Positions 54,221 through 63,589 of a stretch of 64,000 bases of DNA are shown here, piece by piece. A model generated the notes under the pieces. The model saw nothing but the letters and a program-made list of their open reading frames with translations, was not told the origin of the DNA and ran no database searches. The stretch covers positions 61,750-125,749 of the forward strand of contig NZ_PHNJ01000015.1 in the NCBI RefSeq assembly GCF_008122205.1. The letters run 5' to 3'. The stretch's first letter is position 1. Every line of letters starts with the position of its first letter. Source of the DNA: Natronococcus pandeyae (GTDB lineage Archaea; Halobacteriota; Halobacteria; Halobacteriales; Natrialbaceae). Both the position numbers and the translations under genes were made by a program.

Positions 54221-54880
54221 TTACTCGTCCTGCGCGGTGTCCCGCAGGAGTGACCGAAAGTTCGAGAGCACGCGCGACGCGGTGACGTCTCCGGCGGTGT
54301 ACTCGGTCTCAGTCCAGCCGAAGTCCGCCGCGATCCGCTCTATGAGCTCTGCGGTGAACTCGGGATGGAACTGAACGGTCCACAGCGGCGCTTCGCGGTG
54401 TCTCGTGGCGAACGGAGTACAGTAGTCCGTCGACGCGATGACGTCCATCGCCGCACCTGGCTCGCGAACGACGTCACCGTGGACGGCGGGCACGACCGGA
54501 TCGACGCCATCGAACAGGGGATCGGCTGCGAGGTCGGTCGCGACGAGCCGGTGGGTCATTCCGACGTGTTCGACCCGGCCGCCGAGGGCGGCGTTGGCGA
54601 GTTGGTGGCCGAAACAGACGCCGAGCGTTGGAATCCGCCGCTCGACGAGATCGCGAACCAGTGCCGCCTGCTCGTCGATCCACGGTTCGGCGTCGCGCTC
54701 GTAGACGCCGGCCGTGCTTCCCGAGAGGACGACGCCGTCGATACCCTCGAGGGAGGGGCGCTCACCGGCGGGGAAGTCGCACTCGCGACGGTCCGGAAAG
54801 TAGCTCGCGAGCGTCTCGGGATGGTAGTCGTACACCTCGTCGACCTCGTTGTGGACGACGAGAACCGTCGGTTCGCTCAT
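54221..54880 (-). CDS. Class I glutamine amidotransferase-like protein
   Basis: 219 residues. Triad positions are visible: Cys in LGVCFGHQLAN (about residue 89), His and Glu in VQFHPEFT. The layout resembles the GuaA amidotransferase subunit and haloarchaeal GMP synthase-subunit-A-like proteins. It would hydrolyse glutamine or a related amide and pass ammonia to a partner not seen here. ELIERIAADFGWTETEY near the end is a helical tail. Confidence 0.82.
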   Translation of the reverse strand: MSEPTVLVVHNEVDEVYDYHPETLASYFPDRRECDFPAGERPSLEGIDGVVLSGSTAGVYERDAEPWIDEQAALVRDLVERRIPTLGVCFGHQLANAALGGRVEHVGMTHRLVATDLAADPLFDGVDPVVPAVHGDVVREPGAAMDVIASTDYCTPFATRHREAPLWTVQFHPEFTAELIERIAADFGWTETEYTAGDVTASRVLSNFRSLLRDTAQDE

Positions 54881-55001
54881 CGAACGAGATGAAGGCTACC
54901 GAAACAATAAGTCTGCCTCAGTGCGGCGGGGGTCGAACGACGCGAGAGGCCACCTGTTCCAGAGAGACCAGAAAACGGGCTACGTGCCTGCGGAAGGCAG
55001 C

Positions 55002-55148
55002 TCAGTAGCCGAAGTAGACGTCGACTGTGACGCCGAGGAAGAACGTGACGATGAACGCCACTGCCGCGAGCAGGAGCAGGTTGTGGCGTGCGAGGACGGG
55101 TTCGTACTGCTGGACGTCGAGCGTTGCAGGAAGTGGATTGGTACTCAT
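55002..55148 (-). CDS. 48-residue single-helix membrane protein
   Basis: MSTNPLPATLDVQQYEPVLARHN is followed by one transmembrane helix (LLLLAAVAFIVTFFLGVTV) and a short tail. 20 codons are open upstream but contain unlikely residues. Many haloarchaeal genomes carry such small transporter- or respiratory-complex-associated peptides. Function unknown. Confidence 0.5.
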   Translation of the reverse strand: MSTNPLPATLDVQQYEPVLARHNLLLLAAVAFIVTFFLGVTVDVYFGY

Positions 55149-55510
55149 ATACGAGTGAACGCACCAGACAGATAAAACGCTGTTCCGAACTGCGTCACCA
55201 TACGGCACGCTTACACGGCAATGCGTGGCGTGTGAGGGGATTTCACGACACGATGCGCAGTCGAAAACCCATCGTCGGAGACGAGACGATTCGGCGGCCG
55301 GCAGCCCACGCTGGCACAGTCGTTGCTAACTATCGAGACCACTGTCGGAAGCGTCGGCATCGCTGCTCCGCTCCGGCGACAGATCGCACCGACTCGAGTT
55401 TCGACGGCGAACCGATCCGAGATTTAGGGTCCCGCGTTCGCGAGCAATCCTTCGCCCGCAATCGACGAGCGGCCGCAACACCAATGTCAATTGATGCCAT
55501 ACCCAGTCGT
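55149..55510. other. Intergenic between divergent genes
   Basis: 362 nt, no gene seen. The CBS frame is open through part of it, but the residues there are basic and unlike the protein. An alternative ATG lies at 55484. Confidence 0.35.
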
Positions 55511-55888
55511 ATGACACCTGGCAACGGCACCCGCGTCGAAGACGTCATGTCGACCCCGCTGAAGACGATTTCGAAGGACGCGACGCTCGAAGCCGCGGCG
55601 ACGGCGATGCGCGACAGCGAGATCAAGGCTCTCGTCGTGACGACGGATCCGCCGTCGATCGTCACGAGCACCGATCTGGTCGCCGCCGCCGCCGAGGGAC
55701 GCGATCCCACCGAACTGCAGGTCACCGCGGTGATGACCGAATCTGTCGAGACCGTGCCGCCGGATCTCTACCTCGAGGAAGTGGCCGCAATGATGACCGG
55801 TCTGGGGATCAATCACCTGCCAGTCGTCGACGACGACGATTACGTCGGGATGGTCTCGTCGACCGATATCACTGCCGAGCTCTCCTGA
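55511..55888 (+). CDS. CBS-domain protein
   Basis: 125 residues from MTPGNGTRVEDVMS. Two CBS motifs: VEDVMSTPLKTISKDATL...IKALVVTT and VTAVMTESVETVPPDLYL...INHLPVVDDDDYVGMVSSTDI. The pair would form one Bateman module that binds adenosine nucleotides. It stands alone, with no fused catalytic domain; its partner is unknown. The start at 55484 would add nine residues. Confidence 0.85.
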   Translation: MTPGNGTRVEDVMSTPLKTISKDATLEAAATAMRDSEIKALVVTTDPPSIVTSTDLVAAAAEGRDPTELQVTAVMTESVETVPPDLYLEEVAAMMTGLGINHLPVVDDDDYVGMVSSTDITAELS

Positions 55889-56281
55889 GAGCGAGTCGTT
55901 TTGGCTGCTGCAACGCTCGAGGGACGACAACCCGCTCCAGACGGAAGTCGAAACCGCCCGGACCCGACCAGCCGTCAGAGTGCGCGTAGAGCGGTGCTCG
56001 GTCGTTACAGCGTGTAGTTGCCGTCCGAAACAGATCCCGACCCACAGCGCCGATACCGTCACAGGCGGTAGAGTGAGCTCTACAAAAGCACCACGCCACG
56101 AGACATCGGATCTGGGCCACACGTCCCATCACAACGGTGTGTACTACAACTGGTAGTTTCCACAAAACATACTACGTGTGGGAAGAATGAAACCTCCGAT
56201 GGCAATGGTTTGGACTAACCGATGGGGAACGCTACCGACGCACGGTAATAGCGAGCACGGCAGTCTCGAGAGTCACTCACG
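55889..56281. other. Intergenic, no gene seen
   Basis: 393 nt. A modestly AT-rich patch near 56140-56200 precedes the next gene. No RNA structure noted. Confidence 0.35.
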
Positions 56282-56551
56282 ATGAGCGACACCACGTTCG
56301 CGGTCCATCTGGTCGATGGCCGCGTCGAGGTGTACGAGACGGTTACGGTGCTCGAAGATAACGATGGCGACTGGATTCGGTGTCTACGGTCGGAGCCCTC
56401 ACCTCGCGAAAAGCTCCCCGAAACGACGAAGTACTACAGGTGCGAGGACGTCGCAAGGATCGAGCGAACCGACCGGAACGGCAGTTCGCAAATCGTCGAT
56501 CGCGATCAGCTCGAGTTCAAGAACGCCCTCGAGAACGTCCTCAGCAAGTGA
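56282..56551 (+). CDS. Hypothetical small protein
   Basis: 89 residues. MSDTTFAVHLVDGRVEVYETVTVLEDND starts like a beta-barrel or Sm/SH3-like fold; the rest is charged (KYYRCEDVARIERTDRNG) with a helical tail. Not recognised. The frame has haloarchaeal acidic composition. Confidence 0.6.
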   Translation: MSDTTFAVHLVDGRVEVYETVTVLEDNDGDWIRCLRSEPSPREKLPETTKYYRCEDVARIERTDRNGSSQIVDRDQLEFKNALENVLSK

Positions 56552-56692
56552 CAAGTGAGCTTCCCCGATTCGGACTGCGTTGCAACGCCTCCGGTGCCGA
56601 GAGAGAACTGAGACGTCGTTGATTACAAACGGTGCGAGCGCTCGGATCACAGCGTTCGTGGCTGGGCCACCAGGCGGTGGTTCGACAGTCGT

Positions 56693-57190
56693 CTACTCGA
56701 GTTCGAGAGTCCACTCGTCGTAGGCTTCGACACCGATGTACCCGATACCAGTGTAGTCGAAGCTCTGCTCGCCGGTGTACGGTCCGATCTCGTCGACGAC
56801 GAACTCGCCGGACTGGCTTTCGGCAGGGAGGAGGATTACCTGAACGTTGCGATCACCACGGTGTGAACACGTCGCTGTGTGTGATCCGCCGAACTCGAAC
56901 GGCCCGACCACTCGCGGCTTGTCGTCGCGGAGGGACTGGGGTAGTTCCGCTCCACTGGTACTCCGTGGCTGTCGGACCTCGAGCCACCAGTCGCCGTCGG
57001 CTTCGACCTCGAGGAGGTACGCCCCTGGTTCGAGGAAGCGAGCGTTTTCACCGGCGTACGCACCGATTTCGTTCACAAATAGCTCGCACCGGTCGTCCGT
57101 CGACGAAGCGAGGTGTACCTGGAAGTTACTCGAGCCGCTGTGCACCGCATCGATTACGGTCAGACCGCCGTCGATATTGATCTCCACCAT
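56693..57190 (-). CDS. Hypothetical protein with internal tandem duplication
   Basis: 165 residues in two similar halves. Half 1 has NFQVHLASSTDDRCELFVNEIGAYAGEN...YLLEVEADGDWWLEV; half 2 has NVQVILLPAESQSGEFVVDEIGPYTGEQ...YIGVEAYDEWTLELE. Each half looks like a small beta-sandwich ending in W-x-L-E. No signal peptide is visible, so location is uncertain. CGCTTTTATATATTCG at about 57248-57263 is a strong TATA box, giving a leader of roughly 40 nt. Confidence 0.7.
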   Translation of the reverse strand: MVEINIDGGLTVIDAVHSGSSNFQVHLASSTDDRCELFVNEIGAYAGENARFLEPGAYLLEVEADGDWWLEVRQPRSTSGAELPQSLRDDKPRVVGPFEFGGSHTATCSHRGDRNVQVILLPAESQSGEFVVDEIGPYTGEQSFDYTGIGYIGVEAYDEWTLELE

Positions 57191-57368
57191 CGCTCTGTCT
57201 GACCCAGAGATATCCGCACTGGGGTTGGGTGCAGTGAGCTATCCTCTCGAATATATAAAAGCGTACTGAGGAAATTCAGAGATTGAGCAGACGGCGACGC
57301 GAGGAGGGGACGCTCGGTCTCAGCGGGACAACAGAAACGAGTTTCCTGTGAACGATCAGCGGCCGGAG

Positions 57369-57551
57369 TCACGGGTGTGGATACTCGAGTGCGGGGATGA
57401 TTTCGATCGTGCTCCGGTCCTCGAGCCCCGAAATATGTTCGTGCGCGTGCGTTTCGCAGAAGTAGTGTGTTTCCGTCTCGCCCTGTTCGTTGCTGTTGAC
57501 GACGATGCGGTGAGTGGCATCCACCATACAGGAGGTCCGTCCACAATGCAT
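57369..57551 (-). CDS. Cys/His-rich zinc micro-protein
   Basis: 60 residues from MHCGRTSCMVD. Cys3, Cys8, Cys32 in YFCETHAHEH and the adjacent histidines could bind zinc. The second half is acidic and ends IIPALEYPHP. CCACATAATGTAGTATAG (57563-57580, minus strand) contains a TATA box about 25 nt before the ATG, which supports this start. Function unknown. Confidence 0.6.
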   Translation of the reverse strand: MHCGRTSCMVDATHRIVVNSNEQGETETHYFCETHAHEHISGLEDRSTIEIIPALEYPHP

Positions 57552-58315
57552 ACGACGAGATTCCACATAATGTAGTATAGATCTTTGTGTCGTCAAAAGG
57601 AATTAGCAACTGTCGAATCCTAAACCCGAGCGCTCCGCCGAACAGGTTCTCGCGCGGTCGTAGATACCGCGAGGAATCGGCATCTCCAGTGATCGCTGCA
57701 CATATAGCCGTTCGTTTCGGACCGATACGAGAGGACGGTTACCGTCTCCCGAACGTGAAACAAACGGCTTATGAAGGCGAAGTGATGGTTGTGACACGTC
57801 GGAAACAGGTGACGGTTGGTCGGGTGAGTTGTTGATAGTGACACACCACGCGTCTCCCCGACCGACTGATCCAGTATCTGTTTCCGACAATTCAATAGCT
57901 GTGTCACGATTCGTATTAATAGACATATTCGTATTCAGCTACTGAAAACGGGTGCTGAGTAGGCGGTGGACGAAAAAAGCAGCCCGGACACCGATCTGTA
58001 CTGGAAATATCCAGTAAACGACCGCAGATCGGGTGACCGTTTTCGAGTAGCCGAGCTCCCGCATTGCGAAGGCGTGGTTGGCGATGGGTTGGGCGTCGTG
58101 TCTGGCTTGGCCGAGTTGCTCTCGTGTTCCACTCTCGACGTGGAGGCGGAATCGAAGCGTCTCGACCAGTTCAACCATCGGGTTGGGGACGGAATGACGT
58201 TTATTAAACGTGTCGAACGCCGTTAGTGTGGCAGAGCGTACGCGATTCACCCCCGTGTCAGGTGACCCGGGGTACTCTCGCTGCTAACTATAGACAGTGT
58301 CGTAACTGGTAGGAA
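57552..58315. other. Intergenic with two weak ORFs
   Basis: 764 nt. A minus-strand frame at 57603-57926 begins MSINTNRDTAIELSETDTG and looks acidic at first but becomes basic. Another at 57939-58250 is basic with a hydrophobic end. Neither has a convincing promoter. No gene is called. Confidence 0.35.
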
Positions 58316-58396
58316 CTATAGTAACAACTGAAACGATTTACACACCGAGTGTACAGCTGTCGTGCGATCGGGTGTGCATCGACTGTCAGTGGATAA
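58316..58396. repeat. Dispersed inverted repeat, copy 3
   Basis: CTATAGTAACAACTGAAACGATTTACACAC... matches copy 2 (30626) almost base for base on the left arm. The centre has CTGTCGTGCGATCGGGTGTGCATCGACTGTCAGTG. The left inner arm is altered to GAGTGTAC, so its hairpin is weaker, and the right outer TATAA end is degraded to GGATAAC. Confidence 0.8.
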
Positions 58397-58545
58397 CTCG
58401 AGCGAGCGGACTGTGCGACGAGGACCTTCGGGACGTGCGATGTCTGCGAACATCGTGACAGCGACGCCGCTACCAACCCGTGTTCGGGGCGAACAGTGTA
58501 AGGCAAACCCATATACAGACGGTCCTCGACAGACCGAAAACGAGT

Positions 58546-59037
58546 ATGCACCGACGGATGGCTCTCGGCGTGATCACTGGTGTGAGCCTTGCAGCCCTGA
58601 CTGGCGGCTCTACCGGCGACTCCGACGCCGAATCGCTACCCGTCAAAGTAGCCGATGGCGGCGGTTCGAGTGCCAGCCCTGATCTCGCCCGTGAGACGCC
58701 GGCCGTCGCCTTCGACGTCGCACCCCTTTCGCTGACCGAGTGTGGGACCACCTGTCGTGAGGCGACGACGACCCTCCGCAACACCGGCGACCGAGATGCA
58801 ACCGACGTTCGTGTGTTCGTGACCGTCTTCACCGACGAGACGGTCGTGTGGGAGACCGAGGAGTGCATCGGACGGCTCGCGTCCGGCGCCGGTGTCACCC
58901 GAACGTACCGCGTCGACGTCGACCTGGGAACCGCGCTCGCGATTCGGGAGAACGACGGCCGACTCACGATCGAACTCACGATCGAATCCGACCAGCAGAC
59001 GGAACGGATCGTCCGAGAAAAAGACGTCGAGATCTGA
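58546..59037 (+). CDS. Putative exported CARDB-like protein
   Basis: 163 residues. HRRMALGVITGVSLAALTGGSTG is a probable Tat-type signal; the lipobox position reads LTGG with no Cys, so it is probably released or anchored otherwise. The mature part has a beta-sandwich pattern: TTTLRNTGDRDATDVRVFVTVFTDETVVW and TRTYRVDVDLGT, as in CARDB/FxLYD-type adhesion-like domains. CATATACAG at 58510-58518 is a TATA box about 30 nt upstream. Confidence 0.6.
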   Translation: MHRRMALGVITGVSLAALTGGSTGDSDAESLPVKVADGGGSSASPDLARETPAVAFDVAPLSLTECGTTCREATTTLRNTGDRDATDVRVFVTVFTDETVVWETEECIGRLASGAGVTRTYRVDVDLGTALAIRENDGRLTIELTIESDQQTERIVREKDVEI

Positions 59038-59217
59038 CCGAGGTGAACACCGAACCGGTCTCGTCGCCCTCGTTCCCGCTGGTGCTGGCCAACTTGCGAC
59101 CGCACCGCTGCGGCCGAGGCCACGAGCGTTCGCAACCTTCTCCGAGGGGATCCCCGTTCTGTTCTCGCCGACAGTAGCGTTCTACTTATTTACGCGGTGA
59201 TCCCGAAACACGAACCG

Positions 59218-59631
59218 ATGACCGGGACTGGCAGATTCAAAGTGTTCGGCGTGTACGTCTCGGAACCGGTTCACGACGCTCTCGAAGCGTCGGTGTACGA
59301 AGCGGCCGGAGTCGTCGACCTCGAGGACTACTTCGACGCGACGGGGTCAGTTCCGGCCGGCGATCCGGGTGCCGAGGCGATCGACGCGATCCTCACCGAC
59401 GTCAGCGAGGCGTTCGCCACGCTGTACGATGACGCCGACTTCGACGCCGTCAGTCGACTCGATCCCGATGCCTTCGAACTCGTCCAACTCGCTGCCACCC
59501 CGGAACGGGTCACGCGCGCCCGCGAACAGTTCCGCGCCGCTGCGACGATTCAGGATACGGACCTCCGAACGGTTCACACTGCGATCCTCGCCGCGCACTT
59601 CGACATCCCCGCAGCGACGGCCGACCGGTAG
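59218..59631 (+). CDS. Hypothetical acidic protein
   Basis: 137 residues from MTGTGRFKVFGVYVSEPV, mostly helical and acidic. CTACTTATTTAC at about 59183-59194 is a good TATA box about 27 nt before the ATG at 59218, so the GTG seven codons upstream is rejected. No family recognised; it contains EPVHDALEASVYEA and a C-terminal helix ending DIPAATADR. Confidence 0.6.
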   Translation: MTGTGRFKVFGVYVSEPVHDALEASVYEAAGVVDLEDYFDATGSVPAGDPGAEAIDAILTDVSEAFATLYDDADFDAVSRLDPDAFELVQLAATPERVTRAREQFRAAATIQDTDLRTVHTAILAAHFDIPAATADR

Positions 59632-59805
59632 CAGGCTCGAGAGCCCCTCGCGTGGGCCAAACTGTTGACGTCGTAGTCCGTCTCGAGGGCTCTCGATCGA
59701 GATATTCTGGAACTGTTGTCGCGACTGCTGCCCTCGAGACGAGGGATCGCCGATAACGCTAAGTGAGTGTATGTACATTGGTATCATGTAACAAGGTAGT
59801 CGACC

Positions 59806-59964
59806 ATGGAGAACTGCCCAAATTGCAACGAAACGGTCTCGGCGAATTTCGTCCGCGTCTTCGGCGACAATAGGGGCCACCTCGAGGGATGTGTGCACTG
59901 TCTCAGTTCGGCAGAACTCACCGGAAGAACCGACAAGAACGAGTATCTGCCGTCTCTTCGATGA
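59806..59964 (+). CDS. DUF7563-type zinc-finger micro-protein (second copy)
   Basis: 52 residues. MENCPNCNETVSANFVRVFGDN and EGCVHCLSS give two CxxC knuckles with the NFVRVFG core shared with the protein at 1806-1958. AT-rich sequence at 59768-59792 supplies the promoter (GTATCATGTAAC). Both copies keep the four cysteines, so both are likely functional. Confidence 0.75.
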   Translation: MENCPNCNETVSANFVRVFGDNRGHLEGCVHCLSSAELTGRTDKNEYLPSLR

Positions 59965-60207
59965 GCGTGACGCAGGTACTCTCGATGCAGACGGAGTAAC
60001 CAGCGTGGGGTGGCGGCTCGCTCGAGCGGATCGCACAGACGGGTGTTCTTCCAGTCGACGAGCAGTGCCGACGACTCCTGCACCGAAGCTACTCGTCCGT
60101 GTACTGCAGTCTATGGGCCGAGAACACGGGCTTGATCTCCGCGACGCTGTACACGAACAGGAGTTTCGGCTCGTATAGCGCCGGTTGGCCGAGGGATTCT
60201 CAACGCA

Positions 60208-60441
60208 TCAGGAGCGGTGTGCTGCCACGTCGGTTTCGTCGACCGCGTCCGGCCGATTCGGCGACTCGTTCACCTCCTCGACGCAACAGGAAAGACAGGT
60301 GAGTTCGTGCGTGTTCGGATTCTGCCAGCGCTCCCGCTCGAGCCAAATTCCCTTCACGTCCTCGCCATCGATCTCGACTCCGCAGTGAAAACAGTTGTTG
60401 GGCACGCCAGGCGGGGTCGGCCGTGGCCAATAAAGCTGCAT
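60208..60441 (-). CDS. Cysteine-rich zinc micro-protein
   Basis: 77 residues. CFHCGVEIDG (Cys17, Cys20) and LTCLSCCVEEV give two cysteine pairs. The first ATG at 60441 is supported by a TATA box at 60464-60477, about 26 nt upstream. The C-terminus is acidic and disordered. Not recognised further. Confidence 0.65.
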   Translation of the reverse strand: MQLYWPRPTPPGVPNNCFHCGVEIDGEDVKGIWLERERWQNPNTHELTCLSCCVEEVNESPNRPDAVDETDVAAHRS

Positions 60442-60463
60442 AAGTGGTTCCTCTACCGCGGGG

Positions 60464-60477
60464 TATCATAATACTAT
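60464..60477 (-). promoter_or_regulatory. TATA box of the zinc micro-protein
   Basis: On the minus strand, ATAGTATTATGATA lies 23-36 nt before the ATG ending at 60441, the expected archaeal distance. Confidence 0.6.
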
Positions 60478-60681
60478 TCATTATATATTTCTTGAGTTAT
60501 CTCTCTGGATCGGGTCCATGTCCTGCGGTTATTGAATGATATCAGCGAGTCGGTTTCGAGAATTAACTCCAACTACTAACTAGTCGGTTCGGAGTCGTAC
60601 AGTCTTCGATCACCGAGATGGGACAGCACACGGAAAAGGGACAAGGGTGGTAGGGCACCCGGCGCGGGATCGGATGATCGC

Positions 60682-60733
60682 CGGGTGCGGTGGGGTGCGG
60701 TGGGGTGCGGTGGGGTGCGGTGGGGTGCGGTGG
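60682..60733 (+). repeat. 10-bp G-rich tandem repeat (five units)
   Basis: GGGTGCGGTG is repeated about five times in a row with no variation, followed by a shortened unit. The + strand has four or more GGGG runs separated by TGCGGT, a pattern compatible with a G-quadruplex. The unit is not a multiple of three, and it lies in a gene-free stretch. Confidence 0.9.
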
Positions 60734-61007
60734 GTGACGGTCGAACGACGTGGCAGGTGTCGATCGGGTGGGGTGCTTGGTTGTGGGGGTTTCCTGCCGT
60801 TTTTGTGTAGGAGGGGATTGGTAAAGACGTTCATTCCAAACCATGTTGGGAAATATTACGGATGCTGTGAATCCCTCGATAGTTGACGCGCTCCAGAGCG
60901 GGGTAGAATCGTCCGCAGTCCTCCGCACGAAGTATATTGTAACTAATGAAAGTAACGCTGCCCGATCATAATTTCAGAGATATTCTGCGTTATTGTACTG
61001 TGTCGAC
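60734..61007. other. Intergenic next to the tandem repeat
   Basis: 274 nt, AT-rich toward its right end. No gene seen. Confidence 0.35.
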
Positions 61008-61020
61008 AAAAGTATTATAG
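61008..61020 (+). promoter_or_regulatory. TATA box of the glycerophosphodiesterase
   Basis: AAAAGTATTATAG ends 27 nt before the ATG at 61047, a usual archaeal distance with a very short or no leader. Confidence 0.6.
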
Positions 61021-61046
61021 TTGCTTCCAATAGTTAACAGACCGCA

Positions 61047-61994
61047 ATGCAAGAAAATCCAAGTATGCTGAATAGGCGACGGTTTATCGCCGGGACGGGC
61101 GCAACCGTAGCCGGAGCAGTCACCGCATCGACGGGAGTCGGGGCGAACGAAGCGGAGACCGCTGGTGAAGCCAACGGCGACCGAAACGAACGGGCGACGG
61201 TCATTGCACACCGCGGCTTCGCCGATACGTATCCCGAGAACACCGTCGGCGCGTTCGAGCTCGCAGTTCAGGGAGGATCCGACGACGCGGCCGATCGTCG
61301 CGGAGCGGACTGGATCGAACTCGACGTCTTTCCGACGTGCGACGGCGAGATCGCGGTCTTCCACGACTCGGATCTCGGTGATCTGACCGATACCGAGGGA
61401 GTGCTCTACGAGACCCCCGCCAGCGAGGTGTTCGACGCTGAAGTACTCGAGAGCGGAGAGACAGTTCCGTCGCTCGAGGAGGCGATGGAGGTCATCCCAC
61501 CGAACGTCGGCGTCAACATCGATATCAAGGAGGGATCGCCCGACGTCCAGTTTGGCCGCGTCGACGACCCCGAAGCCGAGCGCGAGGACTGGGAGTGGCT
61601 CGAGACGGTCGTCGACGTCGCGACCAGCTACGACAACGAACTGCTGTTCTCGACGTTCTGGGAGGGTGCGCTCGCGACCGTCCTCGATATCGATTCGGAT
61701 CTGCCGGCCGCGTACCTGCTCTACGACTCCATCCAGGAGGGCCTCGACGTCACCGACGAGTACGACACCGAGGCCGTCAACCCGCCGCTGGAGATGATCT
61801 ACGGGACGCCGTTCTTCGACGACGAGACCTACGAGGAGATCGATCTCGTCGACGAAGCCCACGCTCGCGATCTGCCGGTCAACGTCTGGACGATCAACAC
61901 CTGGTACGAAGTCGAACAGCTGATCGACGCCGGCGTCGATGGGCTGTTCCTCGACTACTCCGAAATCGTCCGGTGGGGCGGGCTCCAGAGCTAA
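61047..61994 (+). CDS. Tat-exported glycerophosphodiester phosphodiesterase
   Basis: 315 residues. Tat signal (LNRRRFIAGTGATVAGAV), no lipobox. GDPD catalytic features: HRGFADTYPENT (His as base, then Pro-Glu-Asn-Thr), IELDV, the metal and acid residues in VFHDSDL, then a conserved NIDIKE strand. The C-terminus VNVWTINTWYEVEQLIDAGVDGLFLDY is the family's last motif. It hydrolyses glycerophosphodiesters to glycerol-3-phosphate and an alcohol, outside the membrane. A later ATG at residue 7 is possible. Confidence 0.9.
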   Translation: MQENPSMLNRRRFIAGTGATVAGAVTASTGVGANEAETAGEANGDRNERATVIAHRGFADTYPENTVGAFELAVQGGSDDAADRRGADWIELDVFPTCDGEIAVFHDSDLGDLTDTEGVLYETPASEVFDAEVLESGETVPSLEEAMEVIPPNVGVNIDIKEGSPDVQFGRVDDPEAEREDWEWLETVVDVATSYDNELLFSTFWEGALATVLDIDSDLPAAYLLYDSIQEGLDVTDEYDTEAVNPPLEMIYGTPFFDDETYEEIDLVDEAHARDLPVNVWTINTWYEVEQLIDAGVDGLFLDYSEIVRWGGLQS

Positions 61995-62788
61995 TCTGCG
62001 TTCGGTCCGTCTCGAGCAGGGTGGTCGACCTCGAGTCAGATGCGCCGGGTGACGTCTCGGTTCGTCGATAACCGGTACGCCGTCCGTAGTGCGTTCAGGT
62101 TGCCGCAGATTACGGACGGCACGACGTTCGCTTCGGAATGTCAGAATTTTTCCTTTATGCAGAAAATATCATATTTCTGAGTGCCTCGAGGGAGGTGTCT
62201 GTACCACGGATCCAGAACTGAGGATTCCGGTGACGAGGCGGTGGCGTCGGAAATCGACTGGTTCTGGAATACGGTTCAGTAGGCCCTGAGACTCGCGGAA
62301 AACGCTGGTAAGACAAACGTGGAGGGGCGCGGTTCGATTTGCTCGCCGAAACGTTCAGTTCGGTACCGTGCCTGTACAGAACGGCAATAAGCGCGACATC
62401 GTGAGGAAACGCTGGTCGCACACGATGGTCGAGCGATTACCGTATCCTGGAACGGATGGACGCGGCTGACCGTACAAAGTACCAAATTCAGATACTGTGT
62501 TTAACAAATAAACGATGGCAGATCGTTCGGCAACCACGGACCGAGATCCGAGCACAGTAACGAATCCGGTTCGGACTGAGAAGCCGTTTGGATGGCAGCC
62601 AGCCTTCCAGCCGCGAGCCTGATGGGTTGGTCCATCTCGTGACGGCGTCGTTCCGATTCGCCAGAGTCGGGCCGGTACCAGTACAGGTGAGAAGATACCC
62701 ACGACCGGACGGCTGTCGTTACGAAAGGAATCGAGAACGATCCGAGTTCGGTGCGGGGAGACCGGTTACCGTCATCCCCCGTGTACGG
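61995..62788. other. Gene-free stretch with a palindrome
   Basis: 794 nt. GCCGTCCGTA (62081-62090) and TACGGACGGC (62113-62122) are perfect inverted repeats around a 22-nt loop, 87 nt past the glycerophosphodiesterase stop, and may be its terminator. A 35-codon frame at 62515-62622 (MADRSATTDR...) follows an AT-rich run but is too short to call. Confidence 0.45.
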
Positions 62789-63265
62789 CTAGCTCACCTT
62801 CTTGCGCAGATACGCCGAGACGACTTCGCTGATGATCACGATGCCGAGGATGGCGATCAGGATAGTCAACACGTTCGACCACTGGAAGAAGTTGATCGAC
62901 GTATCGAGGTAGACGCCGATCCCGCCGGCCCCGACGAACCCGATCACCGTGGCCTCGCGGACGTTGATGTCCCAGCGGTACGTCGCGACGCCGACGAACG
63001 CCGGTTTGATCTGCGGGACGATCCCGTAGATGACGACGTCGAGCGGCGAGCCTCCCATCGCACGGATCGCCTCGACCTGGCCGGCGTCGATCTCTTCGAT
63101 CCCCTCGGCCAGGAGCTTCGAGACGAAGCCGATCGAGCGGAACGCGACGGCGAGGACGCCGGACAGCGCACCAGTCCCGAAGATCACGACGAAGAACAGC
63201 GCCCAGATGATCACGTTCACCGAGCGCGTCCCGACGATGAGGAACGTGAGTTGTGGACCGAATTG
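62789..63265 (-). pseudogene. Truncated phosphonate ABC transporter permease (PhnE-like)
   Basis: The C-terminal half of a PhnE-type permease: RSVNVIIWALFFV, AEGIEEIDAGQVEAIRAMGGSP (the EAA loop) and VREATVIGFVGAGGIGVYLD are family landmarks, and the ending SEVVSAYLRKKVS looks native. The frame has a TAA at 63266-63268 and no start codon with the expected N-terminal helices, so roughly the first 120 residues are gone. The permease would import phosphonate or phosphate esters with PhnC and PhnD, neither of which is nearby. Confidence 0.85.
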
Positions 63266-63268
63266 TTA

Positions 63269-63560
63269 GTCTTCGAATGCGAATTAACTAGGGAGCGTGT
63301 TGTCCTTCAGCACCGCTCCGCGATTACTGTTGACGAGCAGTGATATGTTCTCGGTGAAGGCGGCATCCGCTCCGGTGGAATCGGCCAGTGTGGCGACCCG
63401 ACTAACCGGATGGATCTACTTGATTTCCTCGAGACGCCTGAAGTTACTCGCGCATGCGTTCAACCCAATTCGGGCCATCGTCGAACGTCATCACCCGCTT
63501 CATCCGTTAAGTCCTGCCTTTTCTGCGGTATTCGGGAAATGGGAAATCGTTGAGTACGCG
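63269..63560. other. Decayed sequence, no identifiable gene
   Basis: About 290 nt between two pseudogenes. A minus-strand frame reads ...VATLADSTGADAAFTENISLLV..., weakly protein-like but unassigned. Confidence 0.35.
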
Positions 63561-63589
63561 TAATTCGATGAATTGTTGGCAATTGCTCC

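Noticed and set aside
57939..58250. 103-codon minus-strand frame ending in a hydrophobic segment
   Set aside because: Basic overall, with a G+C-rich upstream region and no TATA box; more likely noise.
60610..60834. Pro/His/Thr-rich repeat peptide across the 10-bp array
   Set aside because: The repeat unit is not a multiple of three, so all frames give low-complexity peptides; no start signal.
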